Source of the DNA: a virus
Reading direction: 5' to 3' (one strand)
Length of the DNA stretch: 35,233 nucleotides
IMG/VR virus record: IMGVR_UViG_3300036790_000810
Span: 1 to 35,233 of that record
Under the pieces are notes generated by a model. The model was not told where the DNA came from. It searched no databases and worked only from the letters and a program-made list of their open reading frames with translations. The translations under genes were made by a program, and so were the position numbers. This document shows positions 8,909 through 16,171 of this stretch, one piece after another. Each line of letters starts with the position of its first letter. Positions within the stretch are counted from its first letter, which is position 1.

Positions 8909-11900
8909 GACGAGCCCCGCTTAAGGCCGTGTGTCGCTTCCAAAGACTTTGTGAGGGCCGAACGGCCTTGATGGTTCGCAAGGGCAAGGTTCTGATCGAT
9001 CATTCTTATGATGAATTCTTGATCAAACCCGCCGGACGAATTCGGTGTTTGCGGGCCGTGTTGGACCGAGACGTTGGGATCGGTCTTCACATTCCAGTTG
9101 AATTGCGGCGGCGCGGGCTGGGCTACATGAACCTCAACCGGCAACGACATCATGTCATCGATCGCGCGCGACTGCTTGGCCGTGTAGACGCTTTCGCCGC
9201 GTTGCAGGATCGCGGGGATTTCGTCGGAGCCGAGCCCGACGCCCCGCACGCCAGAATGAAAGCGCGGTGCATCACCGAAATAGGCCGGGTGAACTACGCG
9301 CAACGCCGCCCCATCGCCTGCAACACCACCGGCATGATGGGTCTCGGCGGTGACGGCGCTTCCTATGCCGGCGGCAACTGCTGAACTAACCGGCCCGTCA
9401 TTTCCGCCTCCAAGGCCGAGAGCACTTCCAATAAGAGAGATACCCTGGTTGAGCAAACCGTTGACGCTCTGAGCGAGATACCGCTGATAAAGCAGCTTTT
9501 CAAATTCCGTAACCCAGAAATTCACATAGTCGGAGAGCGCGGTTTTCGAGCCGTTTATCATCGCAATAAAATCGTCTTCGGTCTTTTGCGATGCATCGGT
9601 GGTGAGCTGCTGGCTCGTCTTAGCCCAATTGGCGGTGTCCTTTGTCAGGCCCTCATATCCACGTTCGGCACCAGCTTCCCAATCCGTCCGCCGCGCCCAA
9701 TCGTCACTATAAACCTTAGCGATCTTGTTGTTGAAAACGTCGGTGAGAAACACCTGATATTTTTCGTAGAGATCCTGAGCGTTAGCGACTGTGGTCTTGT
9801 TCTTTTCATACCAATCATCCAGCGCAGCTTTGTCGTTGTCGTACCAGCTGTTCGTTGCCTGAAGTTGGACGGTCGCGATCATATTGCTTTCAGACTGGAT
9901 CGCCTTCGGTGTTGCGGTCGTGTCGGTTTTGGGATCGTAGGTCTGAAGATCAGAAAGGCCGCTGAAAGATTGCGTGATGTCTTGGACACCTGACAGGTCG
10001 TTTTGAGCAGTGTGCTGACGTTTCAGGGCCGCCGTGAGATTGTCGATAATCGCGCGCAGCTTGTCGGCCGCTACGCCATGAGCATATTGCAGAGCGGTCA
10101 CATACGGCAGCGTTGCCTTCTGGATTTCGAACTCTTGTTGAAGATCTCTTTGGGCGTAGGTGGAGTCGAAGGCGGCGGCGGCCTCCTTCTCATAAGCCGT
10201 AGCCTGGTCGGTGGCCTGGCTGACGGCTTGAGGTCCCTCGGTGAGCACGAGTCGCTTCACCAGTTCTTCGTGAGCCTTCTCCGCGTCGTTGAGGTTCAAT
10301 TGCGCATCGCGCTGCGCCTTGAGCACCTGCGCCCGCTTTGTCTGAATATCAGAGAGCGTTGTTTCCAACGTTTTCTGCTGATCGACAGTAAGGCCTCCCT
10401 GTTTCAGAGCGTCGTCATATTTTTGCTGCTCGGCAGACAGCTGCTCCAATTGCGCCGGGAACGGGTCGAGGGTCTTCTTTAGTGTGGTTGCATCATTGAT
10501 GAGGTCTTTAATCCCTGATTGATAAGCCTGCGCGTGAGCAAGGAGCCCATCGGTTGGAGCCGACGTATCAGACCAGCCGGTGAGTTGATCGACCTGGGCG
10601 TCAGTCATTCCAGCGTGTTCGCCCTCCATCAGGTCATAGCTGTGCCCATCGGCCTTAGCCTTTTTCTCCAGCCACTCATCAAGGGCAGTCACCGAACCGC
10701 TTATCGCGTTGCTGAACGCTCCCCAAATGCCGCTGGCTGTCGTGACGTGCGTGGACACGTCATCCAGCTCGGGCTTCAACTGAGCAAGGATCAGACGCAT
10801 TGCGTCAGCGTTATGCCCACTTTCGAACAATTGCTCTGCGGTTGCCGCGATGGGCGCGGGCAGATTGCCGAGTACCTTCTGCAGATCCTGCAGACCTTGC
10901 GTTCCACCGTGAAGCTTGTCGGCCAGTTCCGCAGCCGCTTCCGGAATGTCCTTGCCGACCACGACGGCATAACCACGCGCTGCATCGGCGACGGTGGTCC
11001 ACAGCTGCGGGTCGATTTTGTTCTGAATAAAGCTGGCGACCATCGCTTTCGCCGACAGATCAGAAACCTGCGCCGCGTTTTGGACGTCCTTCGTGAGGCT
11101 ATCGATCTTATCCTGCGTGAGGCCAGCAGCGTTCCCTGTCAGGGTTATCGCGGTTGCTATCTTGTCGTTCGCTGCCTCGATAAGTGTGCCGACATAGGCG
11201 AGCCCGACTCCGGCAACTCCTAACGCAATCAACGCCGCTAGAGCTGGATTTTCCGCGATTATGTCGAGCGCAGCTCGGAACCCAAGCGCGTCGGCGCGGG
11301 AAACACCGAACCTTTCACCTACGTGCGCGAGCTCGCTTTCGAGGTGCACGGCGCTTTCCGTACCGCTGGTGATCGCCTTTTCGGTGTCGGTATAGGCTTG
11401 CTTTGCCAACAGCACGGCAGCGGTGTGTTCTGTCTCAGAAATCTTGCCCGCTTTGAGAAGAGCGTCCGCCTCCGCCATCGAGGTATTCAGTTTTACCTGG
11501 GCAGCACCCAATGGGTCGATCTGGGCTCGAAGCGCCGCTGCACGGCCGGTTAGATCGTCTTGCGCCGCGCGCGCCGCCAGCAAGGACCGGACATTCTCAT
11601 CCTGAGCGACCGTGGCCACCGCAAGACTTGCCGCTGCCGCTTCGACGCTCGCTTCGTAGGCCTCTTGGCTTATCGTGCCCTGGGCGAGTGCCGCGCGCGC
11701 CTGGTTCACAGAGGCATTATAGGCGTTTTGAGCACCCACTAGCGCCGCTACCGCTGTAGCGGCCTCTGCGCCTTCCGCCACGACGTCCCTAAGCGCGTCC
11801 GCCAGCGCTAGGCTGCCCTTAGCCGCGCCGGCTGCAGCATCCGCAGCCAGCGACGATGCCTTCGCTTGCCCCTGTAGCGCGACCGAAACGGCGTCGTAGG

Positions 11901-12042
11901 TGCCCGCGAGGCTCTTCCCATCCGCTGACGCACTCTTTGCTGCGGCACCGACCTTCGTCAGGCCAGCTTCGGCTTGGGTGGCAGAAGCCACCAAGCCGGC
12001 CGAGTCACCTGTGAATACCGCGCGCGCTACGAGATCGGTCAT
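8905..12042 (-). CDS. Tail tape measure protein
   Basis: A 1045-residue protein, the longest in the window. It is Ala/Gln-rich and largely helical with long coiled-coil stretches (for example about residues 520-640). A hydrophobic segment lies near residues 265-290 (NPALAALIALGVAGVGLAYVG), and a Gly-rich C-terminal region surrounds GLLNQGISLIGSALGLGGG. These are the hallmarks of a tape measure protein, which sets tail length and is ejected through the tube at infection. It lies just downstream of the frameshifted tail assembly chaperone pair, the standard position. The start ATG at 12042 follows the chaperone extension stop by 12 bases. Confidence 0.9.
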   Translation of the reverse strand: MTDLVARAVFTGDSAGLVASATQAEAGLTKVGAAAKSASADGKSLAGTYDAVSVALQGQAKASSLAADAAAGAAKGSLALADALRDVVAEGAEAATAVAALVGAQNAYNASVNQARAALAQGTISQEAYEASVEAAAASLAVATVAQDENVRSLLAARAAQDDLTGRAAALRAQIDPLGAAQVKLNTSMAEADALLKAGKISETEHTAAVLLAKQAYTDTEKAITSGTESAVHLESELAHVGERFGVSRADALGFRAALDIIAENPALAALIALGVAGVGLAYVGTLIEAANDKIATAITLTGNAAGLTQDKIDSLTKDVQNAAQVSDLSAKAMVASFIQNKIDPQLWTTVADAARGYAVVVGKDIPEAAAELADKLHGGTQGLQDLQKVLGNLPAPIAATAEQLFESGHNADAMRLILAQLKPELDDVSTHVTTASGIWGAFSNAISGSVTALDEWLEKKAKADGHSYDLMEGEHAGMTDAQVDQLTGWSDTSAPTDGLLAHAQAYQSGIKDLINDATTLKKTLDPFPAQLEQLSAEQQKYDDALKQGGLTVDQQKTLETTLSDIQTKRAQVLKAQRDAQLNLNDAEKAHEELVKRLVLTEGPQAVSQATDQATAYEKEAAAAFDSTYAQRDLQQEFEIQKATLPYVTALQYAHGVAADKLRAIIDNLTAALKRQHTAQNDLSGVQDITQSFSGLSDLQTYDPKTDTTATPKAIQSESNMIATVQLQATNSWYDNDKAALDDWYEKNKTTVANAQDLYEKYQVFLTDVFNNKIAKVYSDDWARRTDWEAGAERGYEGLTKDTANWAKTSQQLTTDASQKTEDDFIAMINGSKTALSDYVNFWVTEFEKLLYQRYLAQSVNGLLNQGISLIGSALGLGGGNDGPVSSAVAAGIGSAVTAETHHAGGVAGDGAALRVVHPAYFGDAPRFHSGVRGVGLGSDEIPAILQRGESVYTAKQSRAIDDMMSLPVEVHVAQPAPPQFNWNVKTDPNVSVQHGPQTPNSSGGFDQEFIIRMIDQNLALANHQGRSALTKSLEATHGLKRGSS

Positions 12043-12054
12043 CGCACCACCCGC

Positions 12055-12845
12055 TCAGCGGCTGAGCCGGCGATTATATATTTCGAGGCAGGCATCCTCG
12101 ATGACGCGAAGGGAACCCAGCGTCTCTGGCGATGCGTCGATGCGAAGCCAACTCGCGATCGCGGGCAGACAGGAATAGTCGAGCCCTGTGTGAATGAGCT
12201 GCGATAGCTGAACGCCGCCTTTCGAGAAGGTACGCGAGACCAGGCGCCACTGCGTGCGCATATGGATGAACAAGCGCACAGCGTCGATATTCTCGGGTTC
12301 GACTTCAGCTTTGATCTCATCGGTGTCGGAGTTCTTTTCAAACAGCGGCGCCAGCTCCTCGTCGCTGGCACCGAATGCTCGGGCTTGTTCGATTATTCCC
12401 TTATTGCTGCCGGTCGCCGCCCTGCCTTCGCCCAACAACAGCGCGGCGACCGATCTCAGTTTCCCGCGAGGCGGCCGCCGATCATGTTCATGAAGCAAGT
12501 GAGGATTGCATCGCGATAGGCAGGCTCACGACGGAGATAGTCCGCAGCAATCTCAAACGGCACCGGCTGGCCGGCCTCGTCCTGGAAGCCGGGAAATTCG
12601 ACAACAAGCGCGTCGAATAGCGCCTCGCCACCAGGCACACGGCGCTCTCCGGCAGGAACTTCTTTCTTCGATGCCTCGTCGAAAATCCTTTCGCGCTCCT
12701 TTTGTGAAAGGATTTTGAAGCGGACATCGAGCACGCGCTGCTCGAAGCTGCCGCCGTCTGCCGGCTGTTTGATCATGCAAGGCCAGACGACGGTGCGCGG
12801 CTTCTGAGGATCTGGCAAAACCAGCTTGATCTTCGCGTCGCTCAT
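12055..12845 (-). CDS. Tail assembly chaperone, -1 frameshift fusion (GT-like)
   Basis: This is the extended product made when ribosomes shift -1 at the heptamer GGGAAAC (12465 to 12459), immediately before the TGA of the short chaperone. After the shift, reading continues as ...LAG-K-LRSVAALLLGEG to a stop at 12055, giving about 263 residues (128 from the short form plus about 135). The extension contains GVQLSQLIHTGLDYSCLPAI and a Cys/Glu-containing helix near its end. It has no good start of its own. Lambda makes gpG and gpGT in the same way just upstream of its tape measure, where they chaperone the tape measure protein. Position, frame relation and slippery site all agree. Confidence 0.85.
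12411..12452 (-). promoter_or_regulatory. Frameshift-stimulating stem-loop
   Basis: CGGTCGCCGC and GCGGCGACCG (12452-12443 and 12420-12411 on the coding strand) form a perfect 10-bp GC-rich stem with a 22-base loop. The stem begins 6 bases after the slippery heptamer, within the 5-9 base spacing known to stimulate -1 frameshifting. The loop could pair further downstream into a pseudoknot; I did not resolve that. Confidence 0.7.
12456..12845 (-). CDS. Tail assembly chaperone, short form (G-like)
   Basis: A 129-residue protein starting at the ATG at 12845, which forms a TGATG overlap with the tail tube gene; an in-frame ATG seven codons earlier lies inside that gene. It is small, charged and soluble. 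It ends ...CFMNMIGGRLAGN with the last sense codons forming the slippery site. It lies between tail tube and tape measure genes, the usual place for the gpG-type chaperone. The family binds the tape measure protein during tail assembly and is absent from the finished virion. Confidence 0.82.
   Translation of the reverse strand: MSDAKIKLVLPDPQKPRTVVWPCMIKQPADGGSFEQRVLDVRFKILSQKERERIFDEASKKEVPAGERRVPGGEALFDALVVEFPGFQDEAGQPVPFEIAADYLRREPAYRDAILTCFMNMIGGRLAGN
12459..12465 (-). promoter_or_regulatory. Programmed -1 frameshift slippery heptamer GGGAAAC
   Basis: In the zero frame the codons read GCG GGA AAC TGA, so the heptamer has the canonical form X XXY YYZ (G GGA AAC). Lambda uses the near-identical GGGAAAG in the same gene pair. 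The stop codon follows directly, and a stable stem starts six bases after the heptamer. Slippage puts ribosomes in the -1 frame, which is open to 12055. Confidence 0.85.
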
Positions 12846-13774
12846 CACTGCACCGTCCATTTCCACTCATCATCACCCAGCGTGCGAGTGAACGACAGGT
12901 TGGCTTGCACCAGGAGCGTGTCGCCGTCTTTCGTGTAGGTGGGCGAGATAAGCTGCACGGCGGGCGCGTTGAAGATCACGATATTACCCGCGGTCGCTCC
13001 GTGCGTGATGGTGAGGGCGCCGGTCGTGGTGGACAAGATTTGCTGCATCACGTCGAAGTCGGCGACCGACGTCATCTCGAAAGAGACTTGGCCGGTTGAT
13101 GCGCGGTTGGTGATATCCACGCTCGCCGCGTTTGGCCTGTCGCGGTAAGCCACCGTGTTGCCCTGCGTGAACGTGAGCTGCTGTAACACGGCTTCGAAGC
13201 CCAATATCGAGAAAGCGGTATTGGCCTTGTTGACCTCGACCGAGTCCACGAAGCTTCCGAGCTGGGCTGCCCAGCCAGCCGGAAATGCAGCGTCGGCCAA
13301 CGGAGCGTAGAAGCCCGTCATGTCGAAGTGCAGCGTAGGCAACTCTCCGCCTTGGAAGCTGCCGGTCATCGTGCCGCGCGTGCCGACGCTGACGTGCTTC
13401 AGCCCGTCGATGAAGTGATAATTGGTGCAGGACTCGAAGCCTCCGGAGATAGGCGCATAATCGACCTTGGTGTCTGCCGTGATCGTCTCGCTCATCCCAC
13501 AGGCGCGCATCTGCGGGCCATAGAGAGGCGCGGTGCCAGCCGCGCCAGATCCGGCCGTCTCCACGTCGAAAGCGATCGTACGGTGGACCTGCGAGGGCGA
13601 TTGCGGCGAAGCGCCGAAGTTTGGAAATGCACGATCGCGAGTCTTCATGTCGGCGACCATCGGAACGGTCGTGAGGTTCCAGACCTGCATGGCATTCACG
13701 GCCGCCGGCGTTGGATCCGTGGAGTACGTCGTTTCGAGCTTCGTGAGGAGGAGTTGTTTGTTCGACAGCTTCAT
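12845..13774 (-). CDS. Major tail tube protein
   Basis: A 309-residue, beta-rich protein opening MKLSNKQLLLTKLETTYSTDPTP, the N-terminal signature common to tail tube proteins of B3/D3112-like transposable phages and related siphophages. The segment FDVETAGSGAAGTAPLYGPQMRACGM (an E-x-x-GSGxAG-xxP loop followed by a Cys) is also characteristic. The C-terminus (LSFTRTLGDDEWKWTVQ) is a beta-strand end. It lies upstream of the chaperone pair and tape measure. No sheath gene is present next to it, which supports a long flexible non-contractile tail. Confidence 0.8.
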   Translation of the reverse strand: MKLSNKQLLLTKLETTYSTDPTPAAVNAMQVWNLTTVPMVADMKTRDRAFPNFGASPQSPSQVHRTIAFDVETAGSGAAGTAPLYGPQMRACGMSETITADTKVDYAPISGGFESCTNYHFIDGLKHVSVGTRGTMTGSFQGGELPTLHFDMTGFYAPLADAAFPAGWAAQLGSFVDSVEVNKANTAFSILGFEAVLQQLTFTQGNTVAYRDRPNAASVDITNRASTGQVSFEMTSVADFDVMQQILSTTTGALTITHGATAGNIVIFNAPAVQLISPTYTKDGDTLLVQANLSFTRTLGDDEWKWTVQ

Positions 13775-13777
13775 GGG

Positions 13778-14074
13778 TCAGCCTTCTTTGTTGGAGGGTT
13801 TGTCGTTGCTGGCTTCCGCCTTGATCCGCGCCAGCTCGTCGAGCGTCTGGGCGCGATCCGCGGCGGACTTGTCCAGGATGTTGTCCTGCTCGGCCGGCGA
13901 AAGGCCGGCGAGCAGCTGAAGCTGATCCGGACGGAGCGCCTGGCGCAGCTTGAAGCGCCGGCCCGCCGCGCCGTCGTATCCGTGCGCCGCTAGGTTATCG
14001 CCGTCTTTAGTCAGCGGAACAGGCCGAGGCATGGCGCCAGGCCCATCGATGATGATCCGTCCAGAGTTCTTCAT
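13778..14074 (-). CDS. Small charged protein between tail terminator and tail tube
   Basis: A 98-residue protein. I use the ATG at 14074, which overlaps the upstream stop as ATGA, rather than an earlier ATG inside the upstream gene. It is basic at the N-terminus (GRRFKLRQALRP) and helical and acidic at the C-terminus (LSPAEQDNILDKSAADRAQTLDELARIKAEA). No family is recognised. Co-translation with its tail neighbours suggests a role in tail assembly or head-tail joining. Confidence 0.6.
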   Translation of the reverse strand: MKNSGRIIIDGPGAMPRPVPLTKDGDNLAAHGYDGAAGRRFKLRQALRPDQLQLLAGLSPAEQDNILDKSAADRAQTLDELARIKAEASNDKPSNKEG

Positions 14075-14511
14075 TCTGCGATTGCCCTCACGTAGTACGG
14101 GCACGCAAAATCGCATGCCCAAAGTACAAAGCCCTGGTCGTAGTCGGCGCGCGCAATGCCAGCGCCGACAAAGCTGACAGGCGAATTCTCTCCTTCAGGC
14201 GTCCAGCCGATAAGCGCGGCTTTCACCGCTTCGCTGCTATCTTCGATGTTGTCGAGATCGGACTCCGAAGTCCGCACGCGCTGCTTTGTGAAGCCGAGGA
14301 TCACACTGAAGACGCGTTGCGTCCGCTGCCTGATTGAAACCGCGCTGTCGCTCGGCGCAGCGCGATCGGACTTTGGTATTACAAACGCTGTATTCGAAAA
14401 CTTCAGCACGTCGGTGATGCCGGCTAGATCGCCGCTACCACCCACAACCCTCAGCGGCTCTGGTGTGCAGTCAATGCGAAGCTTTTCGATTACCGTCTTG
14501 ACGCGGATCAT
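14071..14511 (-). CDS. Tail terminator-like protein (Mu gp37-like position)
   Basis: A 146-residue protein of mixed alpha/beta type. A terminator-like layout is visible: an initial helix (MIRVKTVIEKLRI), a central strand-rich part with RVFSVILGF, and a C-terminal aromatic strand (ADYDQGFVLWACDFACPYYVRAI). Small proteins of this size lie between the gpG-type morphogenesis protein and the tail tube in B3-like phages and terminate tube polymerisation and join it to the head. The overlap with the upstream gene is 4 bases. Assignment is from position, size and general pattern. Confidence 0.55.
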   Translation of the reverse strand: MIRVKTVIEKLRIDCTPEPLRVVGGSGDLAGITDVLKFSNTAFVIPKSDRAAPSDSAVSIRQRTQRVFSVILGFTKQRVRTSESDLDNIEDSSEAVKAALIGWTPEGENSPVSFVGAGIARADYDQGFVLWACDFACPYYVRAIAE

Positions 14512-15104
14512 GCTGAACCTCGCACCGCAGCCGGTGTGGTGCCAAGCAGCGCAGCATTGAGATGAACAGTCGCGATGTCTTCCGCCTCAGCTAAATCGGC
14601 AGCATTAATACCGAGGTAGGGCCGCGCAGGAATTTTGATGTCGTATTCCGGGAGCGTGACCCACGAAGCGAAGTTTGCTTTCGCCTTCTTGACCAATTTC
14701 GGAGACAGCTCTCCGCTCTTGTTCACTTTGCGGTAGGACTGTTGGGAGCGGGCGAAGATGTGGATAGTGGCACCTTCTTGATGAACGCCAGCATATCTGA
14801 CGTTGGATCCCCACTCGACGCCGGAATTCTCCGGCAGGACATTGTGCGTCTCGCTGTCGAGGAGGTGGCGCGACAGCACAAGCGTCTGACCGCCATGCTC
14901 GATGACCCGTTGAGACGTCTTCCATGGCTTGCCGTCTGGGTCCATCCCGGTTCGGAAGCGAAGCCGTGTCGCTGTGTCCATCGCACCGCCTATGGCCTCA
15001 TACATCGCGCGGCTGCGGTCGCCTGGGAACGTAATCAGCCGAGCTGCGGCGCCGCGCACAGCTGCATCGTCGTAGGCGATTTCCATTCCAATGCCGCCGC
15101 TCAA
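14508..15104 (-). CDS. G: Virion morphogenesis protein (Mu G / gp31 family, Phage_tail_S)
   Basis: A 198-residue protein with the family landmarks in order: TRLRFRTGMDPDGKPWKTS (F-x-x-x-x-PDGxxW), then LVLSRHLLDS (the L-x-x-SG/RxLxxS element), then VRYAGVHQEGATI (Y-A-x-xHQ-x-G), and finally IPARPYLGI (the conserved PARP(F/Y)LG). In Mu, G lies just after the F head gene and is needed for head-tail completion. Here it sits downstream of gp36, as in B3-like transposable phages. An in-frame ATG at residue 7 is an alternative start. It starts 1 base after the gp36 stop. Confidence 0.85.
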   Translation of the reverse strand: MSGGIGMEIAYDDAAVRGAAARLITFPGDRSRAMYEAIGGAMDTATRLRFRTGMDPDGKPWKTSQRVIEHGGQTLVLSRHLLDSETHNVLPENSGVEWGSNVRYAGVHQEGATIHIFARSQQSYRKVNKSGELSPKLVKKAKANFASWVTLPEYDIKIPARPYLGINAADLAEAEDIATVHLNAALLGTTPAAVRGSA

Positions 15105-15105
15105 C

Positions 15106-15528
15106 TTACGCTCCCCTCAACGAGCGGCGGTCGAACGTGCGACGCCGTGTGATGATCTGGGGCGTGCCACCGCTTGCGCCGGCGGCGCGCAATGTGACGT
15201 CGCCAAGCGTCGCCGTTCCGTTGCCCACCATCGTCAGGAATTTGATCGTGTCCTCGTAATCTTTGCGGACACGATCCGTGGCAGGGTCCGCGAGGTGGTA
15301 GTGGGCAACCGCGCATGTCCGGTTGACCAGGTCGCCGGGCACCGGCGTCACTGGTGTGACGATCCGCAACCCGATGAAGGAGTTCACCTCGTCGCTCGCA
15401 GCATCGAGCGCATCGCTGAGCACGCCATAGTCGATCGCGCCCGCCGGCGGATTGGCGCGGTCGGTAATCGCGATGATCTCGTCTTCGCCGAAGCGATCGA
15501 TCATGTCTTGTGCGGTGGCATAGCTCAT
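15106..15528 (-). CDS. Mu gp36-like head-tail connector (DUF1320)
   Basis: A 140-residue protein with the DUF1320 opening [23 protein letters not shown], followed by an all-helical body ([19 protein letters not shown]) and a conserved [31 protein letters not shown] segment. The family resembles head-tail adaptor proteins of the gp6/gp15 type. It overlaps the upstream gapR-like gene as ATGA. The C-terminus ([13 protein letters not shown]) is the usual basic tail of this family. Confidence 0.88.
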   Translation of the reverse strand: MSYATAQDMIDRFGEDEIIAITDRANPPAGAIDYGVLSDALDAASDEVNSFIGLRIVTPVTPVPGDLVNRTCAVAHYHLADPATDRVRKDYEDTIKFLTMVGNGTATLGDVTLRAAGASGGTPQIITRRRTFDRRSLRGA

Positions 15529-15770
15529 CGCTTCATCCCAAGCGCACCGAGATACAGATCGAGAATGGCGTCCTGCTCCTGGCGGTCCGCCGTATCGAGC
15601 TTCCGCAGGCGCACTACCTGGCGCATGATCTTGGTGTCGAAGCCTTGGCCTTTAGCCTCGGAGTAGACTTCACGCATATCCGCGGCGAGGGCTTCCTTCT
15701 CTTCTTCGAGGCGCTCGACGCGGTCGATGAAGCTCTTGAGATTGTCCTTAGCGAACCCGCTTTTAGCCAT
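15525..15770 (-). CDS. gapR-like: GapR-family nucleoid-associated protein (UPF0335/DUF2312)
   Basis: An 81-residue protein using the ATG at 15770, preceded by GGAGAG with 5-base spacing. The sequence shows the family core: a first helix [19 protein letters not shown], then [26 protein letters not shown] (the GxGFDxKIxRxxVRLRK signature), then [17 protein letters not shown]. GapR of Caulobacter and relatives forms coiled-coil tetramers around overtwisted DNA and supports replication. Here the gene lies inside a late phage operon, between a 54-residue basic gene whose stop overlaps its start (ATGGCTAA) and gp36. The role could be to modify replication or packaging, or to interfere with host GapR; this is inference. 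Confidence 0.9.
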   Translation of the reverse strand: MAKSGFAKDNLKSFIDRVERLEEEKEALAADMREVYSEAKGQGFDTKIMRQVVRLRKLDTADRQEQDAILDLYLGALGMKR

Positions 15771-15927
15771 TGGGTCTCTCCAGTTCGGCGCGGCGTAGGG
15801 TGACCGGCTTTGGGGCATAGAGGCCCTCTTTCCGGCGACCACCGACCGAGAATTTGCTGCTGGCCCGGCTCGCCGAGCCGCGCAACACGCCGCGCATTTT
15901 GGTATTCAAACGAGGCAGCTTCTTCAT
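15763..15927 (-). CDS. 54-residue very basic protein, function unknown
   Basis: A short open frame, ATG at 15927 to TAA at 15763, whose stop overlaps the start of the gapR-like gene (ATGGCTAA). The product has many Arg and Lys residues and Ser-rich turns ([16 protein letters not shown]) and no membrane segment. An AGGTGG precedes the ATG, but it lies within a 6-bp hairpin (15931-15945). Translational overlap with the next gene and a high pI suggest a nucleic-acid-binding peptide that works with its neighbours, but no family is recognised. Being short, it could also be non-coding leader; the overlap argues for a gene. Confidence 0.5.
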   Translation of the reverse strand: MKKLPRLNTKMRGVLRGSASRASSKFSVGGRRKEGLYAPKPVTLRRAELERPNG

Positions 15928-15930
15928 CGT

Positions 15931-15945
15931 CCACCTGTTAGGTGG
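15931..15945 (-). promoter_or_regulatory. Hairpin covering the ribosome binding site of the 54-residue gene
   Basis: CCACCT and AGGTGG form a perfect 6-bp stem with a 3-base loop. The second arm on the coding strand is the AGGTGG that lies 3 bases before the ATG at 15927, so the hairpin could limit translation of the 54-residue gene and, by coupling, of the gapR-like gene. Confidence 0.4.
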
Positions 15946-15973
15946 GAGCGGAAATCCCGAGATCTCCGCTCCC
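15944..15973 (-). other. 9-bp perfect hairpin between tRNA-like RNA and small gene
   Basis: GGGAGCGGA (15944-15952) and TCCGCTCCC (15965-15973) are perfect inverted repeats with a 12-base loop. There is no T-run on either side, so a simple intrinsic terminator is unlikely. It overlaps by two bases with the RBS hairpin, so the two may be alternative folds. It could be an RNase III or processing site, or an attenuator. Confidence 0.45.
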
Positions 15974-16090
15974 GTTCAAACGGCGCCGCCGCTATGCGGC
16001 CTATGCAATCACCCTCTCTCGGGTTGGGTGACCATTCCCATAGGGTGCTGGAGGCCTTGCGAGCCGTGCCAGAGCGCCTCTCTCGCTATA
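15974..16090 (-). other. Structured intergenic segment downstream of tRNA-like RNA
   Basis: 117 bases with no convincing gene. On the coding strand I see CACCCT...AGGGTG (6 bp, 16047-16010), and GCCGC-ATA-GCGGC (5 bp, near 15990-16002). Taken with the two hairpins to the left, the whole segment from the tRNA-like element to the 54-residue gene looks like structured RNA rather than spacer. Confidence 0.35.
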
Positions 16091-16165
16091 TGGTTCGGGG
16101 GGCTGGATTTGAACCAACGACCTGCAGGCCAAGCCTGCCGAGCTACCAAGCTGCTCCACCCCCGG
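16091..16165 (-). ncRNA. Initiator-tRNA-like RNA with aberrant anticodon arm
   Basis: 75 bases that fold as a tRNA. Acceptor stem: CCGGGGG with CCCCCGA, six pairs plus a C1-A72 mismatch. D stem: GAGC/GCTC with an A11-T24 pair and the loop AGCTTGGTA. T stem: GTTGG/CCAGC around TTCAAAT. Discriminator A and an encoded CCA follow. C1-A72, A11-T24 and this D arm and T loop are hallmarks of bacterial initiator tRNA-fMet, and the overall match is close. The anticodon arm is not normal: stem GCAGG/CCTGC encloses only CTTGG, where a standard arm has a 7-base loop, and there is no CAT. The arm is two bases short. It begins 6 bases after the gp35 stop. It is unlikely to decode. Confidence 0.8.
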
Positions 16166-16171
16166 CCTTCG

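Noticed and set aside
10743-10762. TGACGTG/CACGTCA inverted repeat inside the tape measure gene
   Set aside because: A 7-bp stem in GC-rich coding sequence is expected by chance and there is no regulatory context.
16091-16165. Ordinary tRNA gene (Pro, Gln or Ala)
   Set aside because: No 7-base anticodon loop with T33 can be drawn with a paired 5-bp stem. The candidate anticodons TGG, TTG and GGC each need mismatched stems.
16091-16165. Attachment site of an integrase-type element in a tRNA gene
   Set aside because: No integrase and no repeated tRNA end is seen, and Mu-like phages integrate by transposition at scattered sites.
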